Shown here one piece after another: positions 53,877 through 62,533 of a DNA stretch of 64,000 nucleotides. Position 1 is the stretch's first letter. Each line of letters opens with the position of its first letter. The notes under the pieces are model-generated. The model did not search any database. It was not told the DNA's origin and saw only the letters and a program-made list of their open reading frames with translations. This DNA is from Allobosea sp. BH3 (GTDB lineage: Bacteria > Pseudomonadota > Alphaproteobacteria > Rhizobiales > Beijerinckiaceae): positions 1 to 64,000 of the forward strand of contig NZ_JAIMCA010000002.1 in assembly GCF_025499465.1 (NCBI RefSeq), read 5' to 3'. The translations under genes and the position numbers were made by a program.

Positions 53877-55652
53877 TCACGCTGCGAAGACCGTCGCGGC
53901 GTCCGCGATGGCGCCAGCGCCTTCCGTGACAGTTAGCTCCAGCGCCGGCGCCTCGGTCGCCAGGCATTCGGCATAGAAGCGGGCGGTAGCGAGATCGGCG
54001 GTGCCTTCTGCCTCCGAACGGGTGGCGAGCGCCTTCTTCGCCAGCCCCGTGCCGCCCTGCGCCAGCGCGAAGAGCTTGAGATAGGGCGTCGCGCCCGCCA
54101 GCGCGTCGGCCTGGCTGGTGCCGAGCGTCGCCAGCATCCAGTCGGTCGCACGCTCCAGCGCGTCGACGGCCGCACCCAGGCGGGCGGCGGAATGGCCGAA
54201 GCCCGGCGTATTGGCGCGCTCGACCTCGCCGACCACAGCGCGCATCTCGGCGATCAGCGCCTTCACCGCCTCGCCGCCGGAGAGCGGCAGCTTGCGGGTA
54301 ACGAGGTCGATGGCCTGGATGCCGTTGGTGCCCTCGTAGATCGCGGCGATGCGGGCGTCGCGCAGATGCTGGGCCGCGCCCGTCTCCTCGACGAAGCCCA
54401 TGCCGCCATGGATCTGGATTCCGGTCGAGGCGACATCGATGCCCATATCCGTGGAGTAGGCCTTGGCGACCGGGGTGAGGATTGCAGCCCTCTCCGTCGC
54501 AGCCTTCTGCTTGCCGGCATCCGCCTCGCGATGGGAACGGTCCAGCGCCTCGGCCACCAGATAGGAGATGGCGCGGGCGCCTTGCGTCTTGGCGCGCATG
54601 TCCATCAGCATCCGGCGCACGTCGGGGTGGACGATGATCGGGCTCATCGGGGCGCCCTTCGGCGCATCGAGCGCAGCGCCTTGCTTGCGCTCATGGGCGA
54701 AGGCGAGCGCCTGCTGATAGGCCCGCTCGGCGATGGCGACGCCCTGCAGCGCGACATTCAGGCGGGCGTTGTTCATCATCGTGAACATGCAGGCGAGGCC
54801 GCGATTTTCCTCGCCGATCAGCCAGCCGATGGCACCGCCATTGTCGCCGAAGGCCATGGAGCAGGTCGGCGAGGCATGGATGCCGAGCTTGTGCTCGATG
54901 CCGGAGCAGCGCAGGTCGTTATGCGCGCCGAGCGAGCCGTCGGCATTGACCAGATATTTCGGCACGAGGAAGAGCGAGATGCCGCGCGTGCCGGGAGGGG
55001 CATCGGGGAGGCGCGCCAGCACCAGATGGACGATGTTGTCCGTCAGGTCGTGCTCGCCATAGGTGATGAAGATCTTCTGGCCGGTGATGCGATAGGTGCC
55101 GTCGCCCACGCGCTCGGCCTTGCTGCGCAGCGCGTTGAGGTCCGAGCCCGCCTGCGGCTCGGTCAGGTTCATCGTGCCCATCCACTCGCCCGCGACGAGC
55201 TTGGCGAGATAGGTCTCCTTCAGATAGTCCGAGCCATGGGCATGGAGCGCCTCGATGGCGCCGACCGTCAGCAGCGGGCCGAGCGCGAAGGCGAAGGCGG
55301 CCGAGTTCCACATCTCCGTGCAGGCCGATTGCAGCAGCGTCGGCAGGGCCTGCCCGCCATAGGCCTCCGGCGCCGGCAGCGCGTTCCAGCCGGCCTCGGC
55401 CCAGGCCTTGTAGGCTTCCTTCCAGCCGGGCGGAGTGGTGATCGCGCCGTCCTTCAGCTTCGATCCGTGGGTATCGCCGACGCGGTTGAGCGGGGCGAGG
55501 ACATCGGCGGCGAACTTCGCAGCTTCCTCCAGTACAGCCTCGGAGACACCGCCGTCGAGCTCGGGCGCCAGCCCGTCTGCGATCAGCCGATCGAGGCCAG
55601 CGACATGGCGCATGGTCGCCAGCATGTCAGAAACGGGGGCGCGATAGCTCAT
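53877..55652 (-). CDS. Acyl-CoA dehydrogenase, DmdC/AidB-like long form
   Basis: FAD enzyme introducing a 2,3 double bond in acyl-CoA. 591 residues, longer than classical (about 380) because of a C-terminal AcylCoA_DH_C domain from about residue 470. Core segments: [44 protein letters not shown] and [31 protein letters not shown]. The last region holds the catalytic Glu/Gly. Start ATG at 55652 ([11 protein letters not shown]) matches the family. Substrate could be branched or methylmercapto-propionyl-CoA; inferred from resemblance only. Confidence 0.92.
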   Translation of the reverse strand: MSYRAPVSDMLATMRHVAGLDRLIADGLAPELDGGVSEAVLEEAAKFAADVLAPLNRVGDTHGSKLKDGAITTPPGWKEAYKAWAEAGWNALPAPEAYGGQALPTLLQSACTEMWNSAAFAFALGPLLTVGAIEALHAHGSDYLKETYLAKLVAGEWMGTMNLTEPQAGSDLNALRSKAERVGDGTYRITGQKIFITYGEHDLTDNIVHLVLARLPDAPPGTRGISLFLVPKYLVNADGSLGAHNDLRCSGIEHKLGIHASPTCSMAFGDNGGAIGWLIGEENRGLACMFTMMNNARLNVALQGVAIAERAYQQALAFAHERKQGAALDAPKGAPMSPIIVHPDVRRMLMDMRAKTQGARAISYLVAEALDRSHREADAGKQKAATERAAILTPVAKAYSTDMGIDVASTGIQIHGGMGFVEETGAAQHLRDARIAAIYEGTNGIQAIDLVTRKLPLSGGEAVKALIAEMRAVVGEVERANTPGFGHSAARLGAAVDALERATDWMLATLGTSQADALAGATPYLKLFALAQGGTGLAKKALATRSEAEGTADLATARFYAECLATEAPALELTVTEGAGAIADAATVFAA

Positions 55653-55678
55653 ACTCGTCTCCCTGAAGCCTAGATCAC

Positions 55679-55771
55679 CGCGCGTCCTACCGGACGCGAT
55701 CACGGTGATCTATCGCATTGTTATCGCATCGGATTTTTCCGAAAAGTGGATTCCACTTTTCGGTCCGATGC
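55679..55771. repeat. Dispersed element C, copy 2 (reverse orientation)
   Basis: Reverse complement of copy 1 at 14023: CGCGTCC-type hairpin, GATCACGGTGATCTATCGC, then CCGAAAAGTGGATTCCACTTTTCGG and TCCGATGC. Located in the divergent gap upstream of the acyl-CoA dehydrogenase gene. Confidence 0.85.
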
Positions 55772-55902
55772 TTTGGCCCCGCCATGAGGCAGAGCCCAGG
55801 CTCGCTTTTGCCGTTGCCGCGATGGTAGCGAGGAACTATCGCCTCTACCACGCGCGGGCCAGCGCGACCTTCGTTTGCGTACCGCGTCAGGCCCATCGAT
55901 TA

Positions 55903-55916
55903 GTTTATATGTAAAC
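55903..55916. promoter_or_regulatory. A+T-rich dyad before the Sua5-family gene
   Basis: GTTTA-TATG-TAAAC perfect inverted repeat in an otherwise G+C-rich gap between the divergent acyl-CoA dehydrogenase and Sua5 genes, 20 bases before the TTG start. Candidate operator for a TetR-like or other dimeric regulator, or a -10-like element; not assigned. Confidence 0.4.
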
Positions 55917-55936
55917 CATACCCGGTCAATCTCGCC

Positions 55937-56917
55937 TTGAGCCAGCCCCCCCTGCCCGCCTCCCGCCAGACCAAGCTCCTGAGCCCCGATGCCAACGGCA
56001 TCGCCGAGGCGGCCGCGCTGCTGCGTGCGGGTGGGCTCGTCGCCCTGCCGACAGAGACGGTCTATGGGCTCGCGGCCGATGCGACCTCGGGCAGCGCGGT
56101 GGCGGGCATCTATGCCGCCAAGGAGCGGCCGAGCTTCAACCCCCTGATCTCGCATCTGCCGGACCTCGCGAGCGCCCGCCGGCAGGGGCTGTTCGACGCC
56201 AATGCGCTAGCACTTGCGCAGGTCTTCTGGCCGGGGCCGCTGACGCTCGTGGTGCCGGCCTCGCCGGGCTGCACGGTGAGCGAACTGGCACGGGCGGGCC
56301 TGCCTTCCGTCGCGTTGCGCGTGCCGGCGCACCCGGTCGCCCATGCCCTGCTGGAAGCGGTCGGCCGGCCCGTCGCCGCGCCCTCCGCCAATCGCTCGGG
56401 CCGGATCAGCGCCACCAGCGCCGCCCATGCGCTCGCCGATCTCGAAGGACGCATCGACGCCGTGCTCGATGCCGGCCCGACCGAGGTGGGCGTCGAATCG
56501 ACCATCGTCGCCTGCCTCGACGGCGCGCCGCGGCTGTTGCGGCCGGGTGGCGTGCCCCGCGAGGCGATCGAGGGCGTGATCGGCCGCCCGCTCGTGCTGG
56601 CAGGTGAAGCGGGGCATGCGCCGCTCTCGCCGGGGTTGCTCGCCTCGCATTACGCGCCCGCGGCCAGGATGCGCCTCGACGCCGAGGCTCCGCACGATGG
56701 CGAGGCCTGGCTCGGCTTCGGGCCGGGACAGGATTATCCGGCCTCGCTGAACCTGAGCCTCGCCGGTGATCTCCGCGAAGCCGCGAGCAACCTCTTCGGC
56801 CATATGCGGAAGCTGGATGCGCTGGGGCATGGCACGATCGCAGTCGCCCGCATTCCCGAGCAGGGACTGGGCGAGGCGATCAACGACCGGCTGCGACGGG
56901 CTGCGGCGCCGCGGTAA
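55937..56917 (+). CDS. L-threonylcarbamoyladenylate synthase (Sua5/YwlC/YrdC)
   Basis: 326 residues; makes threonylcarbamoyl-AMP for the universal tRNA t6A modification. N-terminal YrdC domain with PTETVYGLAADA and KERPSFNPL, SANRSGRIS and VESTIV motifs, then the Sua5 C-terminal domain (SPGLLASHYAPAARMRL, about 230-320). A TTG at 55937 is the probable start because no ATG or GTG gives a complete YrdC domain. The ribosome-binding site is weak. Confidence 0.9.
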   Translation: MSQPPLPASRQTKLLSPDANGIAEAAALLRAGGLVALPTETVYGLAADATSGSAVAGIYAAKERPSFNPLISHLPDLASARRQGLFDANALALAQVFWPGPLTLVVPASPGCTVSELARAGLPSVALRVPAHPVAHALLEAVGRPVAAPSANRSGRISATSAAHALADLEGRIDAVLDAGPTEVGVESTIVACLDGAPRLLRPGGVPREAIEGVIGRPLVLAGEAGHAPLSPGLLASHYAPAARMRLDAEAPHDGEAWLGFGPGQDYPASLNLSLAGDLREAASNLFGHMRKLDALGHGTIAVARIPEQGLGEAINDRLRRAAAPR

Positions 56918-56928
56918 CCCGCAGGCTC

Positions 56929-57017
56929 GTCATGCTCCGGCTTGCGCCAGCATCTCAGGGCAGGAAGGCGCTGGAGCCTTCGTCGGTAGGAGATGCTCGG
57001 GTCAAGCCGAGCATGAC
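56929..57017. repeat. Dispersed palindromic element A, copy 7
   Basis: Variant: GTCATGCTCCGG-CTTGCG-CCAGCAT then a GGCGCTGGAGCC-type link, ATGCTCGGGTCAAGCCGAGCAT and GAC. One arm of the second hairpin has lost a base. Between codirectional genes. Confidence 0.82.
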
Positions 57018-57088
57018 GGCGTTGCTCCTTCCCCGCTTGCATTCCTGCAAGATATTCGCTTGCCTGCGTGCAGGAGGAACGCCTGCGA

Positions 57089-57994
57089 ATGCACGCCAAG
57101 CTTGCCTGGGACGATTTCCGGCTGGTCAAGGCCATCGCCGACCATGACGGGCTGACCGGCGCCGCGTCGGCGCTGGGCGTCAACCATTCCACCGTGTTCC
57201 GGCGGCTCGGCCAGATCGAGGAACTCGTCGGCATGCCGCTCTTCGAGCGGCGTAAGACCGGCTATGTCGCGACCGTGGCGGGCGCCGAGATGGCGGCGCT
57301 GGCGAGCCGGATGGACGAGGACGTCACCGCCTTCTCCCGCCGCCTCGCAGGCCGCGACGTCGCCCCTTCCGGCGAGTTGAGAATCACCACCACGGACACC
57401 GTGTATCTCAACGTGCTGCTGCCCATCTTCGCCGCCTTCAGAACGGCGCATCCGCTGATCCGGCTCGACGTCGTGATCGGCAACCAGGCGCTCAACCTCT
57501 CCAAGCGCGATGCCGATATCGCCATCCGGGCGAGCGACTCACCGGGCGAAACACTGGTCGGCCGGCGCATCGCGACGATTGCCTGGGCGATCTATGGGCG
57601 CACAGAGGAAGGGCTCTCGACAGAGGAGCATGCCGATCCGGCGCGGCTCTACCAGCGAGACTGGGTCGCGCTCGGTGATCAGCTCTCACATGTGAAGGCG
57701 GCCCGTTTCGTGCGCGAGCATGTCGCGCCGGAACGGATCGCGGTGAAAAGCTCGGCCGTGCTCGGCCTGGCGGAAGCAGTCGAGCAGGGTCTCGGCATCG
57801 GCCCGGTGCCCTGCTTCATCGCCGATCAGCGGCCGGGGCTGGTGCGGCTGCTGCCGCCGAACCCGGATTTCGCGACGGGCCTATGGGTGCTGACCCATCC
57901 CGACATCCGCCATGTCCCGCGCGTGCGCGCCTTCATGGATTTCTGCGGCAACGAGCTCGCCCGGCAGCGGGCACTGTTCGAGGGGACGGGTTGA
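57089..57994 (+). CDS. LysR family transcriptional regulator
   Basis: 301 residues. N-terminal winged helix (AKLAWDDFRLVKAIADHDGL, NHSTVFRRLGQIEELVGMPLF) and a substrate-binding domain. CAGGAGG lies 11 bases before the ATG at 57089, which beats the GTG at 57068. It is convergent with the MFS gene, so that gene is not an obvious direct target. Inducer unknown. Confidence 0.92.
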   Translation: MHAKLAWDDFRLVKAIADHDGLTGAASALGVNHSTVFRRLGQIEELVGMPLFERRKTGYVATVAGAEMAALASRMDEDVTAFSRRLAGRDVAPSGELRITTTDTVYLNVLLPIFAAFRTAHPLIRLDVVIGNQALNLSKRDADIAIRASDSPGETLVGRRIATIAWAIYGRTEEGLSTEEHADPARLYQRDWVALGDQLSHVKAARFVREHVAPERIAVKSSAVLGLAEAVEQGLGIGPVPCFIADQRPGLVRLLPPNPDFATGLWVLTHPDIRHVPRVRAFMDFCGNELARQRALFEGTG

Positions 57995-58002
57995 AAAAGG
58001 CC

Positions 58003-58087
58003 GTCATTCTCGGGCTTGACCCGAGAATCTCTCACGCAAGAAGGCGCCTTTCCGTTCTGAGATGCCCGGGTCAAGCCCGAGCATCAC
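58003..58087. repeat. Dispersed palindromic element A, copy 8
   Basis: GTCATTCTCGGGCTTGACCC-GAGAATCTC, central AAGGCGCCTT hairpin, then ATGCCCGGG-TCAAG-CCCGAGCAT. Between convergent LysR and MFS genes. Confidence 0.88.
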
Positions 58088-58105
58088 GCCCTGTGCCCTT
58101 CGCGC

Positions 58106-59353
58106 TCAGGCCGGCTGGGCCGCCGGCCGCTCCACGGGGCGCTCGACGATCGGCAGGTTGATCAGCGCCGAGGCGACGCCGAGCGCGACCGAGAGCCACC
58201 AGACGAACTGGTAGCTGCCCATAGCCTCGTAGAGCACCCCGCCGAGGAGGACGCCGAGAAAGCCGCCGACCTGATGTGAGAAAAAGGCGAAGCCATAGAG
58301 CATCGCCATGTACTTCGTGCCGAACATCAGCATGACCAGCGACGAGGTCGGCGGCACGGTCGAGAGCCAGAACAGACCGATGACGATGCCGAAGGCGATG
58401 CAGGTGACCGGGCTCGCCGGGATCAGGATGAAGGCGGCGATCGCCACGGCCCGGCCGAGATAGATCCAGGCGAGCAGATAGCGCTTCGGCATCCGTGTCG
58501 AGAGCCAGCCCGATGACAACGAGCCGACCGCGTTGGCGAGGCCGATCACCGCGAGCGTCCAGCCGCCGACCCAGGCTGGCAGGCCAGCATCCTTGAGATA
58601 GGCCGGCATGTGCACGGTAATGAAGGCGAGCTGGAAGCCGCAGGTGAAGAAGCCAAGCACGAGGAAGACATAGCTGCGATGGCGGAAAGCCTCGGCCAGC
58701 GCCTGCGCGATCGTCTGGTTCGGCAGGTTGGCGGCTGCCTTGGCGCCCTGGCCGCCGAGCCGGCGCGTCGACAGGAAGACCGAGATCGGCAGCACCGGCA
58801 GCAGCGTCAGCGCGAAGACCACGAGCGCCTGATGCCAGCCCATGGTCTCGATCAGGATGTTGCCGATCGGCGGGAAGAGGAACTGGCCGAAGGAGCCGGC
58901 AGCCGTGCCCGCGCCGAAGGCGAGCGGGCGCCAGCTCTCCGGCAGGAGCTTGCCGAAGGCGGCCAGCACGAGGTTGAAGGAACAGGCCGAAAGGCCGAAG
59001 CCGATCAGCACGCCGGCGCCGAGATGAAGCTGCAGTGGCGTGGAGGCATAGGACATCGCCACAAGCCCGGCGGCATAGAGCAGCGCGCCGGTGCAGAGCA
59101 CCTTCACGGTGCCGAAACGGTCCGCGATGGCGCCCGCGAAGGGCGCGCCGAGGCCCCAGAGCAGGTTCTGGATCGCCAGCGCAAGGCCGAAGGTGTCGCG
59201 ACCCCAGCCGAACTCGGCCGTCATCGGGATCTGGAACAGCCCGGCGCTGGCGCGCGGCCCGAAGGTGATCAGCGCGATCAGGCAGCCGGCGGCGACGACG
59301 ACCTCGGGGGCGTAGCTGCGCGGCGGCGCGGCACTCGCTGGCGTGGCGTTCAT
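58106..59353 (-). CDS. Major facilitator superfamily transporter
   Basis: 415 residues with twelve hydrophobic helices in two halves and the MFS motif A-like loop GAIADRFGTVKVL after helix 2. The plan resembles OxlT/monocarboxylate-type MFS proteins. Substrate is unknown. Alone on its strand, convergent with a LysR gene. Confidence 0.9.
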   Translation of the reverse strand: MNATPASAAPPRSYAPEVVVAAGCLIALITFGPRASAGLFQIPMTAEFGWGRDTFGLALAIQNLLWGLGAPFAGAIADRFGTVKVLCTGALLYAAGLVAMSYASTPLQLHLGAGVLIGFGLSACSFNLVLAAFGKLLPESWRPLAFGAGTAAGSFGQFLFPPIGNILIETMGWHQALVVFALTLLPVLPISVFLSTRRLGGQGAKAAANLPNQTIAQALAEAFRHRSYVFLVLGFFTCGFQLAFITVHMPAYLKDAGLPAWVGGWTLAVIGLANAVGSLSSGWLSTRMPKRYLLAWIYLGRAVAIAAFILIPASPVTCIAFGIVIGLFWLSTVPPTSSLVMLMFGTKYMAMLYGFAFFSHQVGGFLGVLLGGVLYEAMGSYQFVWWLSVALGVASALINLPIVERPVERPAAQPA

Positions 59354-59670
59354 GACTTCCCCGACGATTCGATTGTGTGGCTACACGTTAGCGGCGCGCC
59401 CCAGCGTCAACCAGTGCGATTTCGTGACACGACGCATCACGGGAAGACATGGAAGGCAAGATCCGCTTGAGCCCTCATCCTCAGGAGCGCTTCGCAGAAG
59501 CGCGTCTCGAAGGATGTTCAGGAGGCTCCGGAATGATTTGGAGGCATCCTTCGAGACGCCGCTTCGCGGCTCCTCAGGACGAGGGCTCACGGCGCACTTT
59601 GTCACCGCCGTTAACCTGCGCTCAACCTTACCGTGGCGATAACGGAGGGGTTCGGGACAGGTGTGTCGCT
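59354..59670. other. Intergenic region with a 120-base inverted repeat
   Basis: 317 bases between the divergent MFS gene and the SleB-type gene, including the inverted-repeat element at 59469-59588. An open frame runs through it into the SleB gene, but its codons come from the repeat. AACGGAGGGG at 59641 and a possible TTG start at 59671 follow. Confidence 0.6.
59469..59588. repeat. Inverted-repeat element with GAGCCCTC ends
   Basis: GAGCCCTCATCCTCAGGAGC at the left and GCTCCTCAGGACGAGGGCTC at the right form nearly complementary ends of about 20 bases. Inside, GCGTCTCGAAGGATG pairs with CATCCTTCGAGACGC. MITE-like or extended palindrome, single copy in this window. Confidence 0.82.
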
Positions 59671-60978
59671 TTGAGTCATCGGCGTCAGCGCAGACATGGG
59701 CGGAGCCTTCGCCCCCTCGGCATCAAATGGGCCGCGACGACCGCCGCACCCTGGGCGTTGTCGGTCGGACTGCTCGTCTCATTCACAGCCTCCGCAGGTC
59801 AGAATTTCGGACCGACCGGCCTGCCCCTCAGCGCCGCCGCGCGGATCGCGCCCGGCCCCGTCTCGGAACTGCCCGAGGGCCCCTCGATGCTGGTCGCCGC
59901 CAGCGCCTTCCGCCTGCCCGGCCTCGCGCTGACATCGGCCATCGTGCAGGCGAAACTCTCTTTCGACGACCCCGAGCGGCGCATCGTCGTCGACCCGCGC
60001 GCGCCGCGCGAGGATTTGAAGCACGCGGCCGCCAACTTTCCCGAGGTCGACCGCAGCGCCAAGGGCGACATGCTGCCGAGCCTGCGACCGGGGCTTTCCT
60101 CCCGCCACTCCAGGGAGCTGGAGAGCGTCGTCTTCGGCGATACACAGCCGAAGCTGATCTCCGGCGGCTTCTCGATGGATGCGCTGCATGCGGCCGAAGC
60201 CGTCGACGGGCCGCAGACCGGCTTCGAGCCCTATGGCGCCGAGGAAGGACTGACCGACCCGGCACTCTCGGATTCCTCGCCGGTCTCGCTGCTGAAGCCG
60301 CAGATCATGTCCGCGAGACAGGCCCTGCTCTATCTCGACAGCATCGACGGCTCCTCGCCCTCAGTCGCCCGGACAAACCTGCAGGCCTCGACGACGCCTG
60401 TCGTCGGCTCGATGTTCGGCTCGCTGACGCCGTCTGCCCTGCCGAGCCATGGCGCGCCACAGCAGCAGCGCGCGCGCATCGCGCTCGCCTCCGCCCCGGC
60501 CAACCAGGATCTTCGCCTCGCCGAGCCCGGCACGCGCCAGAGCTACAGGGAACTGATCGCGCCTGAGAACATGGCGCGGGAGCAACGCTGCCTCGCCGAG
60601 GCGATCTATTTCGAGGCCCGCTCGGAATCGGCACTGGGACAGGCCGCCGTGGCTCAGGTCGTGCTCAACCGGGCCAAGAGCGGGCTCTATCCGGGCACCG
60701 TCTGCGGCGTCGTCTACCAGAACGCCAATCGCTACCTCGCCTGCCAGTTCACCTTCGCCTGCGAGGGCAAGTCGCTGCGCATCACTGAGGCCGGCCCGTG
60801 GCGTGACGCGGTCAGGATCGCGCGCGAGGTCTATGAGGGCACGACCTATCTTGTGGAGGTCGGCGCCTCGACGCACTACCACGCCAATTACGTCCGGCCT
60901 TACTGGGCCAAGAAGCTGCGCAAAATGGACACGATCGGCCAGCACGTCTTCTACCAGCTTCGGCCGGGACAGACCTGA
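59671..60978 (+). CDS. Cell wall hydrolase (SleB/Hydrolase_2 family)
   Basis: About 435 residues. A basic start (LSHRRQRRHGRS), one membrane/signal helix (APWALSVGLLVSFTASA), a long low-complexity linker, and a C-terminal Hydrolase_2 domain at about 310-435 with EQRCLAEAIYFEARSES, GQAAVAQVVLNR and YQNANRYLACQFTFACEG. SleB-type enzymes cut peptidoglycan as lytic transglycosylases; the catalytic Glu is in the EAIYFEAR segment. The TTG at 59671 is a best guess: the only upstream ATGs lie before or inside the repeat (59449, 59533). Confidence 0.82.
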   Translation: MSHRRQRRHGRSLRPLGIKWAATTAAPWALSVGLLVSFTASAGQNFGPTGLPLSAAARIAPGPVSELPEGPSMLVAASAFRLPGLALTSAIVQAKLSFDDPERRIVVDPRAPREDLKHAAANFPEVDRSAKGDMLPSLRPGLSSRHSRELESVVFGDTQPKLISGGFSMDALHAAEAVDGPQTGFEPYGAEEGLTDPALSDSSPVSLLKPQIMSARQALLYLDSIDGSSPSVARTNLQASTTPVVGSMFGSLTPSALPSHGAPQQQRARIALASAPANQDLRLAEPGTRQSYRELIAPENMAREQRCLAEAIYFEARSESALGQAAVAQVVLNRAKSGLYPGTVCGVVYQNANRYLACQFTFACEGKSLRITEAGPWRDAVRIAREVYEGTTYLVEVGASTHYHANYVRPYWAKKLRKMDTIGQHVFYQLRPGQT

Positions 60979-61158
60979 TCGCTAAAATGCGAATTCTTTC
61001 ATTCACTTGAGAACAAAAGGTATGAACAAGCCGGCGCTTGTTAGGTCAGCCGACTTTACCTTGTTTGAGCGTTTACCTTGCGCCTTACCCCTGAAGAGCG
61101 CTTGCTGACCTTAACAAACGGCGCATAGTCGCCGAATTCGACAGGTCAGGTATTTGCC

Positions 61159-61752
61159 ATGGTGCGCGCACCTTCACCCTCCCGGCTCGTCGCCGGTGCG
61201 GCTTTCGTTGCCGCAGCTATGCTGGGCGGCAATGCCGCAGAGGCCGGTGGCGGCTGCCGCGGCGCCGCTTGCTACCAGCTCGTCAAGACGCCGCCGGTCT
61301 ACAAGACCGTGACGAAGACCTACAAGGTCCGGCCGATCCAGAGGCGGCACCGCGTCGTGCCGGCCAAGTACGAGATCCAGACCGAGTCCGTGATGGTCCA
61401 GCCGGAGGCCCGGATTGCGCATACGCGTCCGGCCGTGCTGGGTTCGGTCACCGAAAAGGTGATGCTGAGCCCGGCCACCCGCCGCTGGGAGGTGACCACC
61501 GATGCATTCGGCCAGACGGTCGGCTGCTGGGTCGATGTCCCGGCGCAGTACGGCTATCAGAGCCGCATCGTCGAGATGGTCGCGGGTTCGACCTATTATG
61601 AGACGGTGCCAGCCGTCTACGAGGAGCGCCAGCGCAGGGTGATGGTGCGGCCGACCTATGTGGTGCGGGAAGAGCGCGCCGCCGGCTACCGGACTCAGCG
61701 GCGTCAGGTTCTGGTAAGCCCCGGCAGCAAGTATTGGACACCCATCAACTGA
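61159..61752 (+). CDS. Exported protein of unknown function with internal Val/Tyr repeats
   Basis: 197 residues. Signal peptide (to about residue 30, AEAGG). The mature part is basic and beta-rich with repeated V-x-V/Y-P-x-x-Y/R segments (TPPVYKTVTKTYKV, VVPAKYEIQTESVMVQP, TYYETVPAVYEERQRRVMVRP), suggesting a simple repeated strand, plus three cysteines. No enzymatic motif is seen. A good terminator follows at 61829. Similar proteins are known in Hyphomicrobiales as hypothetical. Location is probably periplasmic or outer surface. Confidence 0.8.
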   Translation: MVRAPSPSRLVAGAAFVAAAMLGGNAAEAGGGCRGAACYQLVKTPPVYKTVTKTYKVRPIQRRHRVVPAKYEIQTESVMVQPEARIAHTRPAVLGSVTEKVMLSPATRRWEVTTDAFGQTVGCWVDVPAQYGYQSRIVEMVAGSTYYETVPAVYEERQRRVMVRPTYVVREERAAGYRTQRRQVLVSPGSKYWTPIN

Positions 61753-61828
61753 GCGGGGCGGCCGCTACGGAATTCAAGCAGAGCAGAGTTTCACGCAGAC
61801 CTTTTGTCATCCACGGAAACGACTAACT

Positions 61829-61856
61829 CAACCCCGGCCTCGCGCCGGGGTTTTTT
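61829..61856 (+). terminator. Intrinsic terminator after the repeat-rich exported protein
   Basis: AACCCCGGC-CTCGC-GCCGGGGTT stem of 9 bp followed by TTTTC. It ends the plus-strand unit and faces the minus-strand genes beyond it. Confidence 0.9.
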
Positions 61857-61907
61857 CTTGGCGGAGCTCGCACATCGTCATTCCGGGCTTTGCAACGCCG
61901 GAAAAGC

Positions 61908-62174
61908 TCAGACGAATTTCGCCCCGAGCAGCACGACGCAGACGCCGACGAAGAAGGCGAGGAAGCGGGCCGGCATGCCGACGAGGGTGCCCGGCGCACG
62001 GCCGGAGGCAAAGCCGACCACCAACTCGACGATGCCGAGGCCGAACAGCACGATGACGAAGGGCGGAAAGGCTCCGTCCTGCTGGACGAAGCCGGCCTTC
62101 ACGCCGCCAGCAACCAGTACGCCGAGCACCGCGCCGAACGCGATGAAGAGAAGCTCGTTTCGCGAAAGGCGCAT
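61908..62174 (-). CDS. Small membrane protein of unknown function
   Basis: 88 residues with three hydrophobic helices (ELLFIAFGAVLGVLVAGG, FVIVLFGLGIVELVVGF, FLAFFVGVCVVLLGA). No family recognised with confidence. It follows the IF-1-like gene with 14 bases between, so probably cotranscribed. Codon use fits neighbours, supporting a real gene. Confidence 0.72.
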   Translation of the reverse strand: MRLSRNELLFIAFGAVLGVLVAGGVKAGFVQQDGAFPPFVIVLFGLGIVELVVGFASGRAPGTLVGMPARFLAFFVGVCVVLLGAKFV

Positions 62175-62188
62175 CGGCGGCTGAAGCC

Positions 62189-62458
62189 TCAGCGGCGGCG
62201 GAAATTCTGCCGCGGCGGGCCGCCGGGGCCGGGACCGGCTGTCTTCTGGCGGAAATTAATGCGGCCGCGATCGAGATCGTAGGGCGACATCTCGACGATG
62301 ACGCGGTCCCCCGCGATGGTGCGGATGCGGTTCTTCTTCATCTTGCCGGCCGCATAGGCCAGGATGATGTGCTCGTTGTCGAGCTTGACCCGGTAGTTGC
62401 CATCCGGGAGCACCTCAACCACGGTGCCATCGAATTCAAGCAGTTCTTCTTTCGCCAT
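62189..62458 (-). CDS. infA: Translation initiation factor IF-1 (basic-tailed form)
   Basis: S1/OB-fold protein that binds the ribosomal A site during initiation. Residues 1-72 match IF-1 ([43 protein letters not shown]). A 17-residue extension rich in Gly, Pro and Arg (ending NFRRR) is absent from the 72-residue E. coli protein; such tailed forms occur as second copies in some relatives. It lies just downstream of a DEAD-box helicase gene, separated by 75 bases. Confidence 0.93.
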   Translation of the reverse strand: MAKEELLEFDGTVVEVLPDGNYRVKLDNEHIILAYAAGKMKKNRIRTIAGDRVIVEMSPYDLDRGRINFRQKTAGPGPGGPPRQNFRRR

Positions 62459-62533
62459 CTGTCGTCCTTCGTGAGCCCTTTGGCGCGGGGAGCGGGCCGT
62501 CGAAAGGCCCGCCCTGTTCTGGCCGATCGCGCG

